A DNA stretch of 33,796 nt, from assembly GCF_001510655.1 (NCBI RefSeq), contig NZ_LMVC01000002.1, forward strand, positions 1,333,172 to 1,366,967, given 5' to 3'. The notes beneath the pieces are model-generated. The model made no database searches and was not told where the DNA came from. It saw only the letters and a program-made list of their open reading frames with translations. Below, piece after piece: positions 16,015 to 24,162 of the stretch (the stretch's first letter is position 1; every line of letters begins with the position of its first letter). This DNA is from Fictibacillus sp. FJAT-27399 (lineage in GTDB: Bacteria > Bacillota > Bacilli > Bacillales > Fictibacillaceae). The translations under genes were made by a program, and so were the position numbers.

Positions 16015-16464
16015 TTATAGAGCTTTGTTCATGACGATCCGGTTTTCGTTCACTCTGAAACCATTTTTCTCGTAAAACGCTTGTGCCAATCCTTCCTTAG
16101 CTGTTAATAAATATAGACTTTGAATCTCTCTTCTTTTCAGTTCTACTTCAAACCCATTCAGCATTTTAGTGCCATAGCCCTTCCCTTGAATCTTGTTGTT
16201 TACACAGAGTTCAGCAATATAGAACGTTAAACCGTTATCGGTCTTTTTGCTGTTGCCCGCGATAAAGCCAATGAGCTGGCCGCTCTCATAAAATACATAA
16301 CCGAGAAACTTCGGTGTATTCAGCAAATCGGATAACCTTTCCTTTGCCGTTTCAACGGTCCAGTTCTCATTCCAAGGACTGCTGTTATAAACGTTTCGAT
16401 ACAGTTCAATACAGGCATCCAGTTTTTCTTCTTTCATCAAAACACTTTGTATAGACACTACCAT
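16015..16464 (-). CDS. GNAT family N-acetyltransferase (operon with S66 peptidase)
   Basis: 149-residue single-domain GNAT. Visible: LIGFIAGNSKK strand region, the acetyl-CoA loop NNKIQGKGYGTKML, LYLLTAKEGLAQAFYEKNGF and the final strand NRIVMNKAL. ATG 16464 lies close to AAAGGA; a GTG at 16458 with 9-nt spacing is an equally plausible start, while the upstream ATG 16503 adds a stretch without similarity. It is the first gene of a two-gene operon with the S66 peptidase. In microcin C systems a GNAT (MccE) and an S66 peptidase (MccF) detoxify the same molecule, so this pair may share a substrate; that is inference. Confidence 0.82.
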   Translation of the reverse strand: MVVSIQSVLMKEEKLDACIELYRNVYNSSPWNENWTVETAKERLSDLLNTPKFLGYVFYESGQLIGFIAGNSKKTDNGLTFYIAELCVNNKIQGKGYGTKMLNGFEVELKRREIQSLYLLTAKEGLAQAFYEKNGFRVNENRIVMNKAL

Positions 16465-16550
16465 TCTTCCTTTCTTTTCACGGGTTATCTGCCAATTTCC
16501 CAAACTTTATCTTATATTCATTCTAATAGAGCTGGTACAATTTAGAAACT

Positions 16551-16574
16551 AAAAAAAGCAGCTAAGAAGCTGCT
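16551..16574 (-). terminator. terminator between bcrC-like and GNAT genes
   Basis: AGCAGCT (16557-16563) pairs with AGCTGCT (16568-16574), loop AAGA; on the minus strand TTTTTTT follows. It separates the bcrC-like transcript from the GNAT/S66 operon. The 180 bp between it and the bcrC-like stop hold no gene I can support. Confidence 0.85.
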
Positions 16575-16757
16575 CGGGCAATCGGTATAGATCCGTTTAT
16601 TGTACAAGATTCTTTGCCGTTCCTTTCTTGAAAAAACCATGCAATTAGGCAGCAAAAGTGTTTTCCCGACAGTGGAGACTCTGAAAATGCTTTTCAATCG
16701 GTTTAAACGCGACACTATTCGATGGATTTCTACCTGTTTATTTTTTAATAGAACTTA

Positions 16758-17330
16758 TCAAAAGTTCTCCACTCTCTCCTTTGTGCCACTTTTTGCATAA
16801 CGCTTAACCAAACGACTAGAAATCATAGTTTTATAAACAATTTGTGATGACACAACACCCAGCAATGCCCCTGCTATTACATCGATGGGATAATGTACAC
16901 CAACCCAAACGCGTGAAAAGGCGACGCAAAAAGCGAGCAGAAGACAAATGAAGCCTTCTTTCCTTCTGAAGAGCCAAATGGTGGTGCAGATTGAAAAGAA
17001 GATTATGGCATGGTCACTTGGAAATGAATTATCAATTCCATGCTCGACCAGCTGATGCACGTTCGACAGTTCCGCAAAAGGCTGATGATGAGAATAGAGC
17101 AGACCTGCCAGTTTGCCAAGAATCTCTGCTATCCCACAACTCACGATCGCAAAAACAATCATCAGCCGGTTGCGGTTGGAGCGAGTGAAACAGTAGCCGA
17201 TAACAAGAATTCCAAGTGCATAGAGCATATACTTCGCTAAAAACACCATGACTGGCTTTGCAGCGGAAAAACTGCCGGCCAGATCATTGATACTCCTAAA
17301 GGTTTCATTATTAATTTGTGTAAGTGTCAT
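16758..17330 (-). CDS. bcrC: undecaprenyl-diphosphatase, BcrC-type PAP2 phosphatase
   Basis: 190-residue PAP2-family membrane phosphatase that recycles undecaprenyl pyrophosphate to the monophosphate; overproduction in Bacillus gives bacitracin resistance. About five membrane helices. Motifs: LLYSHHQPF (C1 region, with Gln where many PAP2 enzymes have Arg, as I recall also in the B. licheniformis branch), SFPSDHAI (C2, catalytic His), and SRVWVGVHYPIDV (C3, His and Asp). ATG 17330 has AAGGGG upstream. A TTACA-N4-TGTAA palindrome about 95 bp upstream matches the known BceR operator pattern. Single gene with its own terminator. Confidence 0.88.
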   Translation of the reverse strand: MTLTQINNETFRSINDLAGSFSAAKPVMVFLAKYMLYALGILVIGYCFTRSNRNRLMIVFAIVSCGIAEILGKLAGLLYSHHQPFAELSNVHQLVEHGIDNSFPSDHAIIFFSICTTIWLFRRKEGFICLLLAFCVAFSRVWVGVHYPIDVIAGALLGVVSSQIVYKTMISSRLVKRYAKSGTKERVENF

Positions 17331-17410
17331 TTTTTGCCCCTTTTTTAATGATTTACCCTTTTTCCTCTATTTCTATTTTATGAGGGAACGAGGCTCACTT
17401 ACCATGTGCA

Positions 17411-17442
17411 AACCTTACACTTTCTTACAATGATGTAAGGTT
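17411..17442 (-). promoter_or_regulatory. BceR-like operator upstream of bcrC
   Basis: TTACA (17425-17429), four bases, TGTAA (17434-17438) is an exact match to the BceR-type TnACA-N4-TGTAA inverted repeat that controls bacitracin-resistance transporters in Bacillus. A further half site TTACA at 17415-17419 lies one helical turn away, and AACCTTACA/TGTAAGGTT form a larger inverted repeat around the block. A TAAAAT -10-like element lies nearer the gene but I find no good -35, as expected for an activator-dependent promoter. No bceRS genes are in the window. Confidence 0.6.
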
Positions 17443-17448
17443 GCCATT

Positions 17449-17477
17449 AAAAAAGCGGAACCCTGAAAAAAGGTTCC
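17449..17477 (-). terminator. terminator after ybaK
   Basis: GGAACC (17457-17462) pairs with GGTTCC (17472-17477); on the minus strand GC and TTTTTT follow. It lies 15 bp past the ybaK stop and just upstream of the bcrC control region. Confidence 0.88.
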
Positions 17478-17491
17478 ACCCCCCTCGTTGT

Positions 17492-17968
17492 TTACTTCGT
17501 GATTGCTGCATATTTAGCTTTTGTCACGTTTTCTAAATCTCTCGGTGACAGGTCGATCTGCAGTCCAATCTTTCCTCCGCTTACGATGATGGTCTCCTGT
17601 GCTTTCGCCGCTTCTTCTATGATTGTAGGAAGCAGTTTTTTCATGCCTACAGGCGAGCAGCCCCCTCGAACATATCCTGTAACGGCCAGCAATTCTTTTA
17701 CAGGAAGCATTTCCACTTTCTTTTCATCGACCGCTTTGGCCGCTTTCTTTAGGTCAAGCTCCGCTTCGACCGGAATTACAAAAACATAATATTCCTTGCC
17801 AGAGCCTTGGGCAACCAGTGTCTTGTATACAACCCCCGGCTCACGCCCTATTTTGTGAGCCACAGATACCCCATCAATCTTGCCGTCCTCTGTACTGTAA
17901 CTCATATTTTCATAGTCTATTTTTTCCTTGTCCAGTATTCTCATCGCGTTCGTTTTGGTTTTTTTCAT
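17492..17968 (-). CDS. ybaK: Cys-tRNA(Pro)/Cys-tRNA(Cys) deacylase YbaK
   Basis: 158-residue stand-alone editing enzyme that hydrolyses Cys-tRNA(Pro) formed by prolyl-tRNA synthetase. Hallmarks: KTNAMRILDKEKIDYE at the N-terminus, VYKTLVAQG with the essential Lys, VIPVEAELDLKKAAKA and TGYVRGGCSPVGMKK. Length is that of the classical YbaK group, unlike the more divergent paralogue at 10097-10615. AAGGAG precedes ATG 17968. Single gene. Confidence 0.93.
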   Translation of the reverse strand: MKKTKTNAMRILDKEKIDYENMSYSTEDGKIDGVSVAHKIGREPGVVYKTLVAQGSGKEYYVFVIPVEAELDLKKAAKAVDEKKVEMLPVKELLAVTGYVRGGCSPVGMKKLLPTIIEEAAKAQETIIVSGGKIGLQIDLSPRDLENVTKAKYAAITK

Positions 17969-17998
17969 ATCCTTCTCCTTATTTCCTGTTTCTTCTCA

Positions 17999-19229
17999 TT
18001 ATAAAGGACTGCTTAGATCTGCTACTTCTTTTCTCTTCGCCTGCAGCAAGGAAAAAGACAAGACAGCAGAAACCATAATTAGAGCAGCTCCAAGAATGTA
18101 AACGGCACGGATGTTGATTGCATCTGCTACAAAGCCCATTAAAAATATAGATAGGCTCGTAATGATGGACAATAGAATTCCCCTGCTGGCGTACACTTTG
18201 GGCAGATGTTCACTCTCAATGTTGGTTTGGAAAGCTGTTTGCTGTGCAACATCCCTGAGCTGATAGGCAGGTCCCATGGCCACACACAAAAGAAGTGCAA
18301 AGAACGGAACACTGTTTAAACCAAATAGAAATGTAAAAAGGCTGAACAGGAATGTGATCCTGCTGCCATGCTTAAGATCAGATGTTTCTGAATTCTTTTG
18401 GCCAGCCATAGGGTGCAAATCCCCCTAGAATCGTTCCGGCATAATAGCTAGCGTTAATGAACCCCCACCATTGCTCGCCCCTATGTAAAACTTCTTTTAC
18501 ATAAATCAGTGTCAGCGCACCGATCCAAATCGAGCCTGCCACTCCTTCAATAGCATCCATCAACGTCACCATACGCAGGGATGGAATTTTCCACAAGTAG
18601 ATCCAGCCCTCTTTCATTAGGACCCATTTCGTTGAAGGGAAAGGTTTTACCTCCTCTTTCTCATAAAAATACCGGCTGCAAATGATTAAGCAGATTACCG
18701 CCAGCCACATGAGAGCAGCCGTCACGATCAATACAGGACTGTGCCCCCATTTAATGACTGCGTAACCTGTAAATGTGTATCCTGCAATCTGTACAGATTG
18801 GTTCGTAATCGCTAAAGAACTATTTACTTTTACAAGTTCTTCCCTCAGAACTATTTTTGGTACGACCGAACTGAGGAAAGGGCTCCCCCATCCTTCAATG
18901 AAAGAAATGATAAGGATAAATGCAAGCAGCCATATAATATGAGAGGCAATCGAACCGAATCCGATAAGAAGCAAAGTGAGCAGCAGTGCTTTAATCCCCT
19001 GCAGACTAATGAGAAGTTTGCTGAATTTAAATTTACTCAGCAGCAATGGTGACGTAAATCCTGCAGAAAGACGGGCAACTGCCTGAAAAAGCGGGAATAA
19101 TGAAGAGATTAATGCGGATCCCGTTTTTTGATAGATAAATGTCGTAACCGCCATGATATAGACCACGTCGGCTAAAGATATGCTCGTTTCTGCAATCCAG
19201 AAACTGATAAACGGAGTCCTTTGTATCAG
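17999..19229 (-). pseudogene. MFS transporter broken by two single-base frameshifts
   Basis: A major facilitator permease in three reading frames. The N-terminal two thirds (18378-19229; SLADVVYIMAVTTFIYQKTG, then YYAGTILGG) run out of frame near a G5 tract at about 18421-18425. A middle piece (about 18365-18420) reads WLAKRIQKHLILSMAAGS in another frame, and the last helices (17999-18418 frame; FTFLFGLNSVPFFALLLCVA) in the third. Restoring one G in the tract and one base about 60 bp later would give one protein of roughly 410 residues. The start is unclear: CTG 19229 has AGGA 8 nt upstream, and the ATG near there is out of frame. Either a recent pseudogene or two sequencing errors. Confidence 0.8.
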
Positions 19230-19305
19230 CCGTCCATTCCTTTTTTTGTAATTTATATTTATTATAATATTATAAATATTTTCATTGAACAATGAGTATT
19301 TCCAC

Positions 19306-19334
19306 ATAAAAAAGCCTGGCACATAATATGCCAG
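19306..19334 (-). terminator. terminator after aldA
   Basis: CTGGCA (19316-19321) pairs with TGCCAG (19329-19334); on the minus strand GCTTTTTTATG follows. It lies 21 bp beyond the aldA stop. Confidence 0.75.
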
Positions 19335-19354
19335 ACTGATTTTAATGCTTTTTT

Positions 19355-20797
19355 TTAGTTTTTGTATTCCATATAGACAGCATGTGTCACAAGGAAATCT
19401 TCCACGCCATGTTTTCCGTCCGCGCCGCCAAGGCCAGATTTTCTGCGGCCAGCGTGATAACCCTGGATAGCTTCAAAGTTTTCCCGGTTTACAAAGGTTT
19501 CACCAAATTTCAATTCATTGGCAGCCCTCATCGCTTCGTGCACGTTTTCCGTATAGATGGAAGAAGAAAGACCGTAATCGGAATCATTGGCCCATTCGAT
19601 CGCCTCGTCAAGCGTTTTGTATGTGACCACCGGGAGAACAGGTCCAAATATTTCTTCTTGGATGATCTTCATATCCTGGGTGACATTCGTAATGACCGTC
19701 GGTTCGTAAAAGTATCCTTTTTCGATATTTGCCCGTTTGCCGCCTGTCAGCACTCTAGCACCGCTTTTCACAGCACCCTCTACCATCTCATGAACAGTTT
19801 CCAGACGGTTTTGGCTGACCAGAGGCCCCATTTCAGTATCTTTATCTGATGCCTTTCCTACATTTGTCTCTCTCATCGCATTCACCATTTTATCAATAAA
19901 CGCATCGGCCACTTTTTCATGCACATAGACTCGCTCAGCGTTCGTACAAGCCTGGCCAGCATTCGTAATTCTCGACGTTTTGATTTTCTCAACCGCCAGA
20001 TCCAGATCGGCGTGTTCGGTGACAATAGCTGGTGCTTTTCCACCCAGCTCAAGATTCACTTTGGTAATGTTCTTCGCTGCCGCTTCCATCACTTTAGATC
20101 CGGCACCAACGCTTCCAGTCATGGTGACAATCCCTACTTCAGGATGAGTAGCCATCGCATTGCCGATCACTGAACCTTTGCCCGTTACAAAATTATAGAC
20201 ACCCGGAGGAATTTCATTCTTCATGCTGTCAATCAGCTTCGTGAATTCTGCTGCTGTGTTAGGCGTCTGCTGACTCGGCTTCAGGACGATGGAACAGCCT
20301 GTAATAAGAGCTGTTGCAACCTTTCTTGCCAAAATAAACACCGGAAAATTCCAAGGAACGATTCCTGCAACGACTCCAATCGGTTTACGGTATATAAAGA
20401 TGTTTTCATTTGGCCGATCGCTCGGTACAATCTCGCCTTCGATACGGCGGGCCCATTCGGACATATAGTAAAAGTATTCAATCGCGGTATCGACCTCTCC
20501 TCCAGCTGCCTCTATGCTTTTTCCCTGTTCTTCTGACAGCAGTTTAACGAAAGTCTCGCGGTTCTCCTGAATTTTGTCTCCCAGTTTTCGGACAGCCTTG
20601 CCGCGCTGGATACTCGGGACTTTTTCCCATTTTTTCTGTCCTTCAAAAGCTGCTTCGATCGCTCGGTTGATGTCTTCTTCTGTTCCATTATATATGGTCG
20701 AAATCACCTCTTCAGTCGAGGGATTTACTACATCAATTGTTTCATTGGAAGTGGAAGATCCATATTCTCCATTAATATAGAGCTGATGTGGTTTCAC
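19355..20797 (-). CDS. aldA: aldehyde dehydrogenase, AldA (lactaldehyde/glycolaldehyde) type
   Basis: 480-residue NAD-dependent aldehyde dehydrogenase. Active-site residues: N150 (GIVPWNFPVF), E250 (VNLELGGKAP) and C284 (NAGQACTNAERV); the cofactor loop is TMTGSVGAGSKV at about 225-236. The C-terminal part NFEAIQGYHAGRRKSGLGGA followed by DGKHG is characteristic of the AldA branch, which oxidises lactaldehyde or glycolaldehyde. The start is GTG 20797, with GGGAGG 8 nt upstream. Single gene with its own terminator; no sugar catabolic genes adjoin, so the in vivo aldehyde is unknown. Confidence 0.9.
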   Translation of the reverse strand: MKPHQLYINGEYGSSTSNETIDVVNPSTEEVISTIYNGTEEDINRAIEAAFEGQKKWEKVPSIQRGKAVRKLGDKIQENRETFVKLLSEEQGKSIEAAGGEVDTAIEYFYYMSEWARRIEGEIVPSDRPNENIFIYRKPIGVVAGIVPWNFPVFILARKVATALITGCSIVLKPSQQTPNTAAEFTKLIDSMKNEIPPGVYNFVTGKGSVIGNAMATHPEVGIVTMTGSVGAGSKVMEAAAKNITKVNLELGGKAPAIVTEHADLDLAVEKIKTSRITNAGQACTNAERVYVHEKVADAFIDKMVNAMRETNVGKASDKDTEMGPLVSQNRLETVHEMVEGAVKSGARVLTGGKRANIEKGYFYEPTVITNVTQDMKIIQEEIFGPVLPVVTYKTLDEAIEWANDSDYGLSSSIYTENVHEAMRAANELKFGETFVNRENFEAIQGYHAGRRKSGLGGADGKHGVEDFLVTHAVYMEYKN

Positions 20798-20985
20798 TAA
20801 AAAATCCTCCCTTACTTATTTTAAGTGCACACCGTACTCTTCCACGTTTCTTCCTGGTTAAAACATTTCCATATATCGAAAACATTCATACAAACTAGTA
20901 TCCAATTCCCCCTTTTCTATAAAAACGCATGTCTCCTCCCCCTAAAGGCATACAGTAGAAAAGAGGACAAGGAAAGGGGTCAGAC

Positions 20986-21630
20986 ATGGAGTTCTTCATT
21001 TCATTTGCACATTTTATTTTTTTGGGACTGAGTCTGGCGGCACCAATTGGGCCGATGAATATAGAGGTAATGAAACGCGGGCTGACACAAGGATTCCTTG
21101 CTTCCTGGTGTGTAGGGCTTGGAGGACTTACCGGGGATGTTCTTCTCCTTCTCGGCATTTATTTTGGCCTGGGTGAAATCATGCAGGTAAACTGGATACA
21201 AATAATCATGTACATAGTTGGCATTATTCTATTAATCTATCTAGGATTTCAGAGTATAGGTTCAGCCTTAACCTTTTCCTTAAAGCTAACTACAGAGAAC
21301 GATATGAACCGGCGAAGTGCCTACCTAACAGGGTTAATGATCGCGCTTGCCAACCCCATTTCCCTCATTTTTTGGTTTGGTGTTTTCGGAACTTCCCTGA
21401 ATATCTTAACCTCTTCCCACTCTGTTGTATTCTCTCTTGCCTGCAGTATTGCCATTATTCTGGGTTTGTTCTTATGGAACCTCAACCTTGTATTTACCGT
21501 TCATTTCTCCAAACGGCTGATGAGCCCCAGTGTCATGCGGAGCTCTATGTTCCTGGCAGGCTTTTGTCTGCTTGGTTTTGCTTGCCATTTCACCGTCCAA
21601 TTGTATAAATTAATAATATCATTGGTTTAA
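20986..21630 (+). CDS. LysE/RhtB family amino-acid exporter
   Basis: 214-residue membrane protein with about six helices. The N-terminal GLSLAAPIGPMNIEVMKRGL is the LysE family signature, followed by GLGGLTGDVLLLLGIYFGLG and TGLMIALANPISLIFWFGVF. Family members export amino acids or small amphiphilic metabolites by proton antiport. AAGGGG precedes ATG 20986. It is followed after 14 bp by an APH-fold kinase gene, so the two form an operon. Exported substrate unknown. Confidence 0.88.
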   Translation: MEFFISFAHFIFLGLSLAAPIGPMNIEVMKRGLTQGFLASWCVGLGGLTGDVLLLLGIYFGLGEIMQVNWIQIIMYIVGIILLIYLGFQSIGSALTFSLKLTTENDMNRRSAYLTGLMIALANPISLIFWFGVFGTSLNILTSSHSVVFSLACSIAIILGLFLWNLNLVFTVHFSKRLMSPSVMRSSMFLAGFCLLGFACHFTVQLYKLIISLV

Positions 21631-21644
21631 GAGGGGGATTCTGA

Positions 21645-22553
21645 ATGGGAAATGTGTGGGATGCTGAAATGGTTGTATCACCTTTTATGGCAAAACAGCT
21701 CATTGAAGGTCAGTTCCCGGAACTTGCACCCGGAGAAGTCAATGAAATAGGCAAAGGGTTTGATAATACTGTTTATTCTGTAAATGGAAAATATATTTTC
21801 CGGTTTCCACGCCGAGCGATCGCGGTTCCCCTTTTAAAGACTGAAAACAAGTTGCTGCCGCCTTTAGCAGAAAAAATGCCGTTACCGATTGCCACACCAT
21901 GTTATTTTGGCTCACCCGTTCCAGATTTGTATCCCTGGCCTTTTACCGGCTACTATCTTATTCCCGGAAAACCGCCAGGCTGTTTATCTCATGCAGAACG
22001 AATAACCTCAGCGGTGCCGCTAGGCCGTTTTCTTCGGGCACTTCATGCGTTTCCGGCAGAACAGGCAAAGTCCCTGCAAGTGCCTTATGATGAGCTGGAC
22101 CGATTAGGTGTCCAGAATCGCCGTCCAAAGCTGCTTGGCTTTTTAAACGAAATTAGGGACCTTCAGCTTTATGAACGAGTGGATGATCTTGAGCAAATCG
22201 TTCAAGATACAGAACCGCACGAAACGGCTGGACATGAAGTTCTCGTACATGGAGATCTGCATATCCGCAACATAACAGTGGATGCTAATGGGAAAGTTTC
22301 GGGAATCATTGACTGGGGAGACGTACATATTGGTCATCCTGCAGTGGACCTGTCCATCGTCTACAGTTTTCTTCCTCCAGAAGGCCGTGAGATGTTCTTT
22401 CATGTATATGGCGAAATAGACCTTCAGACCCAAGAAATCGCAAGGTTTAAGGCTCTCTATACGACCGTTCTTCTTATGCTTTACGGACATGGCCATCAGG
22501 ATGCAGAATTAATAAAAGCCGCTGGTCAAAGCTTGGACCTCCTTCGCTTGTGA
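21645..22553 (+). CDS. aminoglycoside phosphotransferase-fold kinase
   Basis: 302-residue kinase of the APH/choline kinase fold. The ATP-binding N-lobe has GKGFDNTVYSVNGKYIFRFP (about 37-56). The catalytic loop is VLVHGDLHIRNITV, with Asp as catalytic base, and the metal-binding block is IDWGDVHIGHPAVDLS. The segment FTGYYLIPGKPP is usual in this group. GGGGG precedes ATG 21645. Many such proteins phosphorylate aminoglycosides or other small alcohols; specificity cannot be read. It follows a LysE-type exporter by 14 bp, which suggests modification and export of one compound (inference). Confidence 0.85.
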   Translation: MGNVWDAEMVVSPFMAKQLIEGQFPELAPGEVNEIGKGFDNTVYSVNGKYIFRFPRRAIAVPLLKTENKLLPPLAEKMPLPIATPCYFGSPVPDLYPWPFTGYYLIPGKPPGCLSHAERITSAVPLGRFLRALHAFPAEQAKSLQVPYDELDRLGVQNRRPKLLGFLNEIRDLQLYERVDDLEQIVQDTEPHETAGHEVLVHGDLHIRNITVDANGKVSGIIDWGDVHIGHPAVDLSIVYSFLPPEGREMFFHVYGEIDLQTQEIARFKALYTTVLLMLYGHGHQDAELIKAAGQSLDLLRL

Positions 22554-22567
22554 CCGGCGGCTTTTTT
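22515..22567 (+). terminator. terminator overlapping the end of the APH-like gene
   Basis: AAAGCCGCTGGTCA pairs with TGACCGGCGGCTTT around a 22-nt loop, followed by a T-run. The left arm lies within the last codons of the kinase gene. Confidence 0.75.
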
Positions 22568-22568
22568 G

Positions 22569-22670
22569 TTATTTAACGTCTGGAACGATTTCCTCAAGTG
22601 GTTCGTGAATTGGAAAACCCAGCAGGATGGTTGTTCCTTTGCCTTCATCACTTTTCAACAATGCCGGAAT
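22569..22670 (-). pseudogene. histidine-kinase C-terminal relic
   Basis: The minus strand reads 33 codons with SDEGKGTTILLGFPI and then a tail ending in a stop. GKGTT followed by a hydrophobic strand and Pro is the last (G2/G3) block of sensor-kinase ATPase domains. No start or upstream ATPase part exists: a terminator and hxlR lie directly upstream. It appears to be the leftover 3' end of a deleted two-component gene. Confidence 0.5.
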
Positions 22671-22672
22671 CA

Positions 22673-22702
22673 AAAAAGGAAATCCAGCCAGCTTTCCTTT
22701 TT
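22673..22702. terminator. terminator at the hxlR stop codon
   Basis: AAAAAGGAAA (22673-22682) pairs with TTTCCTTTTT (22693-22702). It is symmetric in A and T tracts, overlaps the hxlR stop and can end the hxlR transcript. Confidence 0.75.
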
Positions 22703-23069
22703 AATTCGCCTCTCCATTAAAAGAAGAGTCCTCTTGTTCCTTTTTATGCTTCATATGCTCCACATGGGCTGCGCCCCAATAGTGCATAGCATCCATAATC
22801 GGCCCTAAGCTTTTGCCGTATTCGGTAATGGAGTATTCTACTTTCGGTGGGATTTGGGGATAGACCACCCTTTGTACAATATCCTGCTCTTCTAATTCAC
22901 GCAGGTGAAGCGTCAGCATGCGCTGGGTAATATCCGGCATTAACCTTCGTAATTCGTTAAACCTTAAAATATCACCGGAAAGCAGATGCTGAATGATGAT
23001 CGGTTTCCACTTTCCCACGATCATATCGAGTGCCACAACCACCTGACATTGTTCTGGATTTTTCTTCAT
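22701..23069 (-). CDS. HxlR family redox/quinone-type transcriptional regulator
   Basis: 122-residue winged-helix protein: LDMIVGKWKPIIIQHLLSG, then RFNELRRLMPDITQRMLTLH for the recognition helix, LRELEEQDIVQRVVYPQIPP and KVEYSITEYGKSLGPIMDAM. A single early cysteine (C8, in EQCQV) sits where YodB, CatR and HypR of Bacillus sense quinones, diamide or hypochlorite by thiol oxidation. ATG 23069 has GGAGG upstream. It is divergent from azoR across a 150-bp gap, and the relatives YodB and CatR repress azoreductase genes, so azoR is the likely target. Confidence 0.9.
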   Translation of the reverse strand: MKKNPEQCQVVVALDMIVGKWKPIIIQHLLSGDILRFNELRRLMPDITQRMLTLHLRELEEQDIVQRVVYPQIPPKVEYSITEYGKSLGPIMDAMHYWGAAHVEHMKHKKEQEDSSFNGEAN

Positions 23070-23219
23070 AAAGCGGCCCTCCGTTTTACAGTACCTTTTT
23101 TTATACTATACCACATGAATGTGCCTACTTCACAAATCTGCGCCTATGATTAATAATTGCTAATGCAGGGAAATTACAATAACTGCTCTATATCACAACC
23201 AGAAAAGGTGGAATACACT

Positions 23220-23855
23220 ATGGCAAAAGTATTATATATTACAGCCCACCCGCATAATGAAACTCAATCTTTCAGTATGGCTGCAGGTAAGGCTTTTATC
23301 GACACTTATAAAGAAGTGAATGCAGACGACGAAGTGGTGCATATCGACCTTTATAAAGAAAACATTCCGCAAATTGACGCTGACGTATTCAGCGGCTGGG
23401 GAAAACTTCAAAGCGGAAAAGGGTTTGAAGAACTATCTGCTGAAGAGAAAACAAAAGTACAGCGTCTTGGTGAACTGAGCGAAAAGTTCGTTGAAGCCGA
23501 TAAATACGTTTTCGTTACACCATTGTGGAACTTCTCTTTCCCGCCAGTTATGAAAGCTTATCTTGATTCAGTAGCTGTTGCAGGTAAATCATTCAAATAT
23601 ACAGAACAAGGACCAGTTGGTCTTTTAACGGACAAGAAAGCTCTTCATATTCAAGCTCGCGGCGGTGTTTACTCAGAAGGCCCAGCTGCTGATCTTGAAA
23701 TGGGGCATCGTTATTTGAGTGTAATGATGAACTTCTTCGGGGTTCCTTCATTGGAAGGAGTATTTATTGAAGGGCATGCTGCTATGCCTGATAAGGCTCA
23801 AGAAATTAAAGAAAACGGTATTGCACGTGCGAAGGATGCCGCACATACATTTTAA
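23220..23855 (+). CDS. azoR: FMN-dependent NADH-azoreductase
   Basis: 211-residue flavodoxin-fold reductase that reduces quinones and azo compounds, a detoxification enzyme. Visible: [20 protein letters not shown] (FMN phosphate site), [40 protein letters not shown] and [19 protein letters not shown] 23220 follows AAAGGTGG; the upstream frame back to 23157 has no ribosome binding site. Length equals the family norm. A candidate promoter is TTCACA, 17 nt, AATAAT at about 23129-23157. It is divergent from an HxlR regulator, a pairing known in Bacillus for thiol-reactive stress. Confidence 0.92.
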   Translation: MAKVLYITAHPHNETQSFSMAAGKAFIDTYKEVNADDEVVHIDLYKENIPQIDADVFSGWGKLQSGKGFEELSAEEKTKVQRLGELSEKFVEADKYVFVTPLWNFSFPPVMKAYLDSVAVAGKSFKYTEQGPVGLLTDKKALHIQARGGVYSEGPAADLEMGHRYLSVMMNFFGVPSLEGVFIEGHAAMPDKAQEIKENGIARAKDAAHTF

Positions 23856-23863
23856 GTTGATAG

Positions 23864-23904
23864 AAAAACAAGGCGGTTCTTTTAGAAACCCCCTTGTTTT
23901 TTTT
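23864..23904 (+). terminator. terminator after azoR
   Basis: AAAAACAAGG (23864-23873) pairs with CCTTGTTTTT (23892-23901), followed by more T. Further pairing of GGTT with AACC is possible inside. Confidence 0.88.
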
Positions 23905-24162
23905 AGGTTTTGTTAAAGGCATATTGTTGATTTCCTTTTATAATGGGCAGCGCATACTGATGCTTAAAAGAGGCCCTCAATCCTTTTTCCCCAATAATAA
24001 GGGGTGTTAGCTGGCGATGATAAGAGCCGGCTAACTTGTGAAACAAATGAAGCGCCCGAAAAGCAGAAGGGTAAAAGCTTGCTTACACCCTTCTGCTTTT
24101 CAAAAGGCGATTCAATCACACCTCACTAATTAATCAACAACATTGACTAGCAGAGCTTTTTA
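23905..24162. other. intergenic stretch with two strong hairpins
   Basis: No gene is supported here. GTTAGCTGGC (24006-24015) pairs with GCCGGCTAAC (24026-24035), and GAAAAGCAGAAGGGT (24058-24072) pairs perfectly with ACCCTTCTGCTTTTC (24087-24101). The second stem ends in TTTTC on both strands and can serve as a terminator for the gene at 24163; the first has no T-run. A CCCC/GGGG hairpin lies near 23987-24004. Confidence 0.6.

Noticed and set aside
16600-16800. 66-codon plus-strand ORF opposite the bcrC end
   Set aside because: Antisense to bcrC over its last part, no ribosome binding site, no family.
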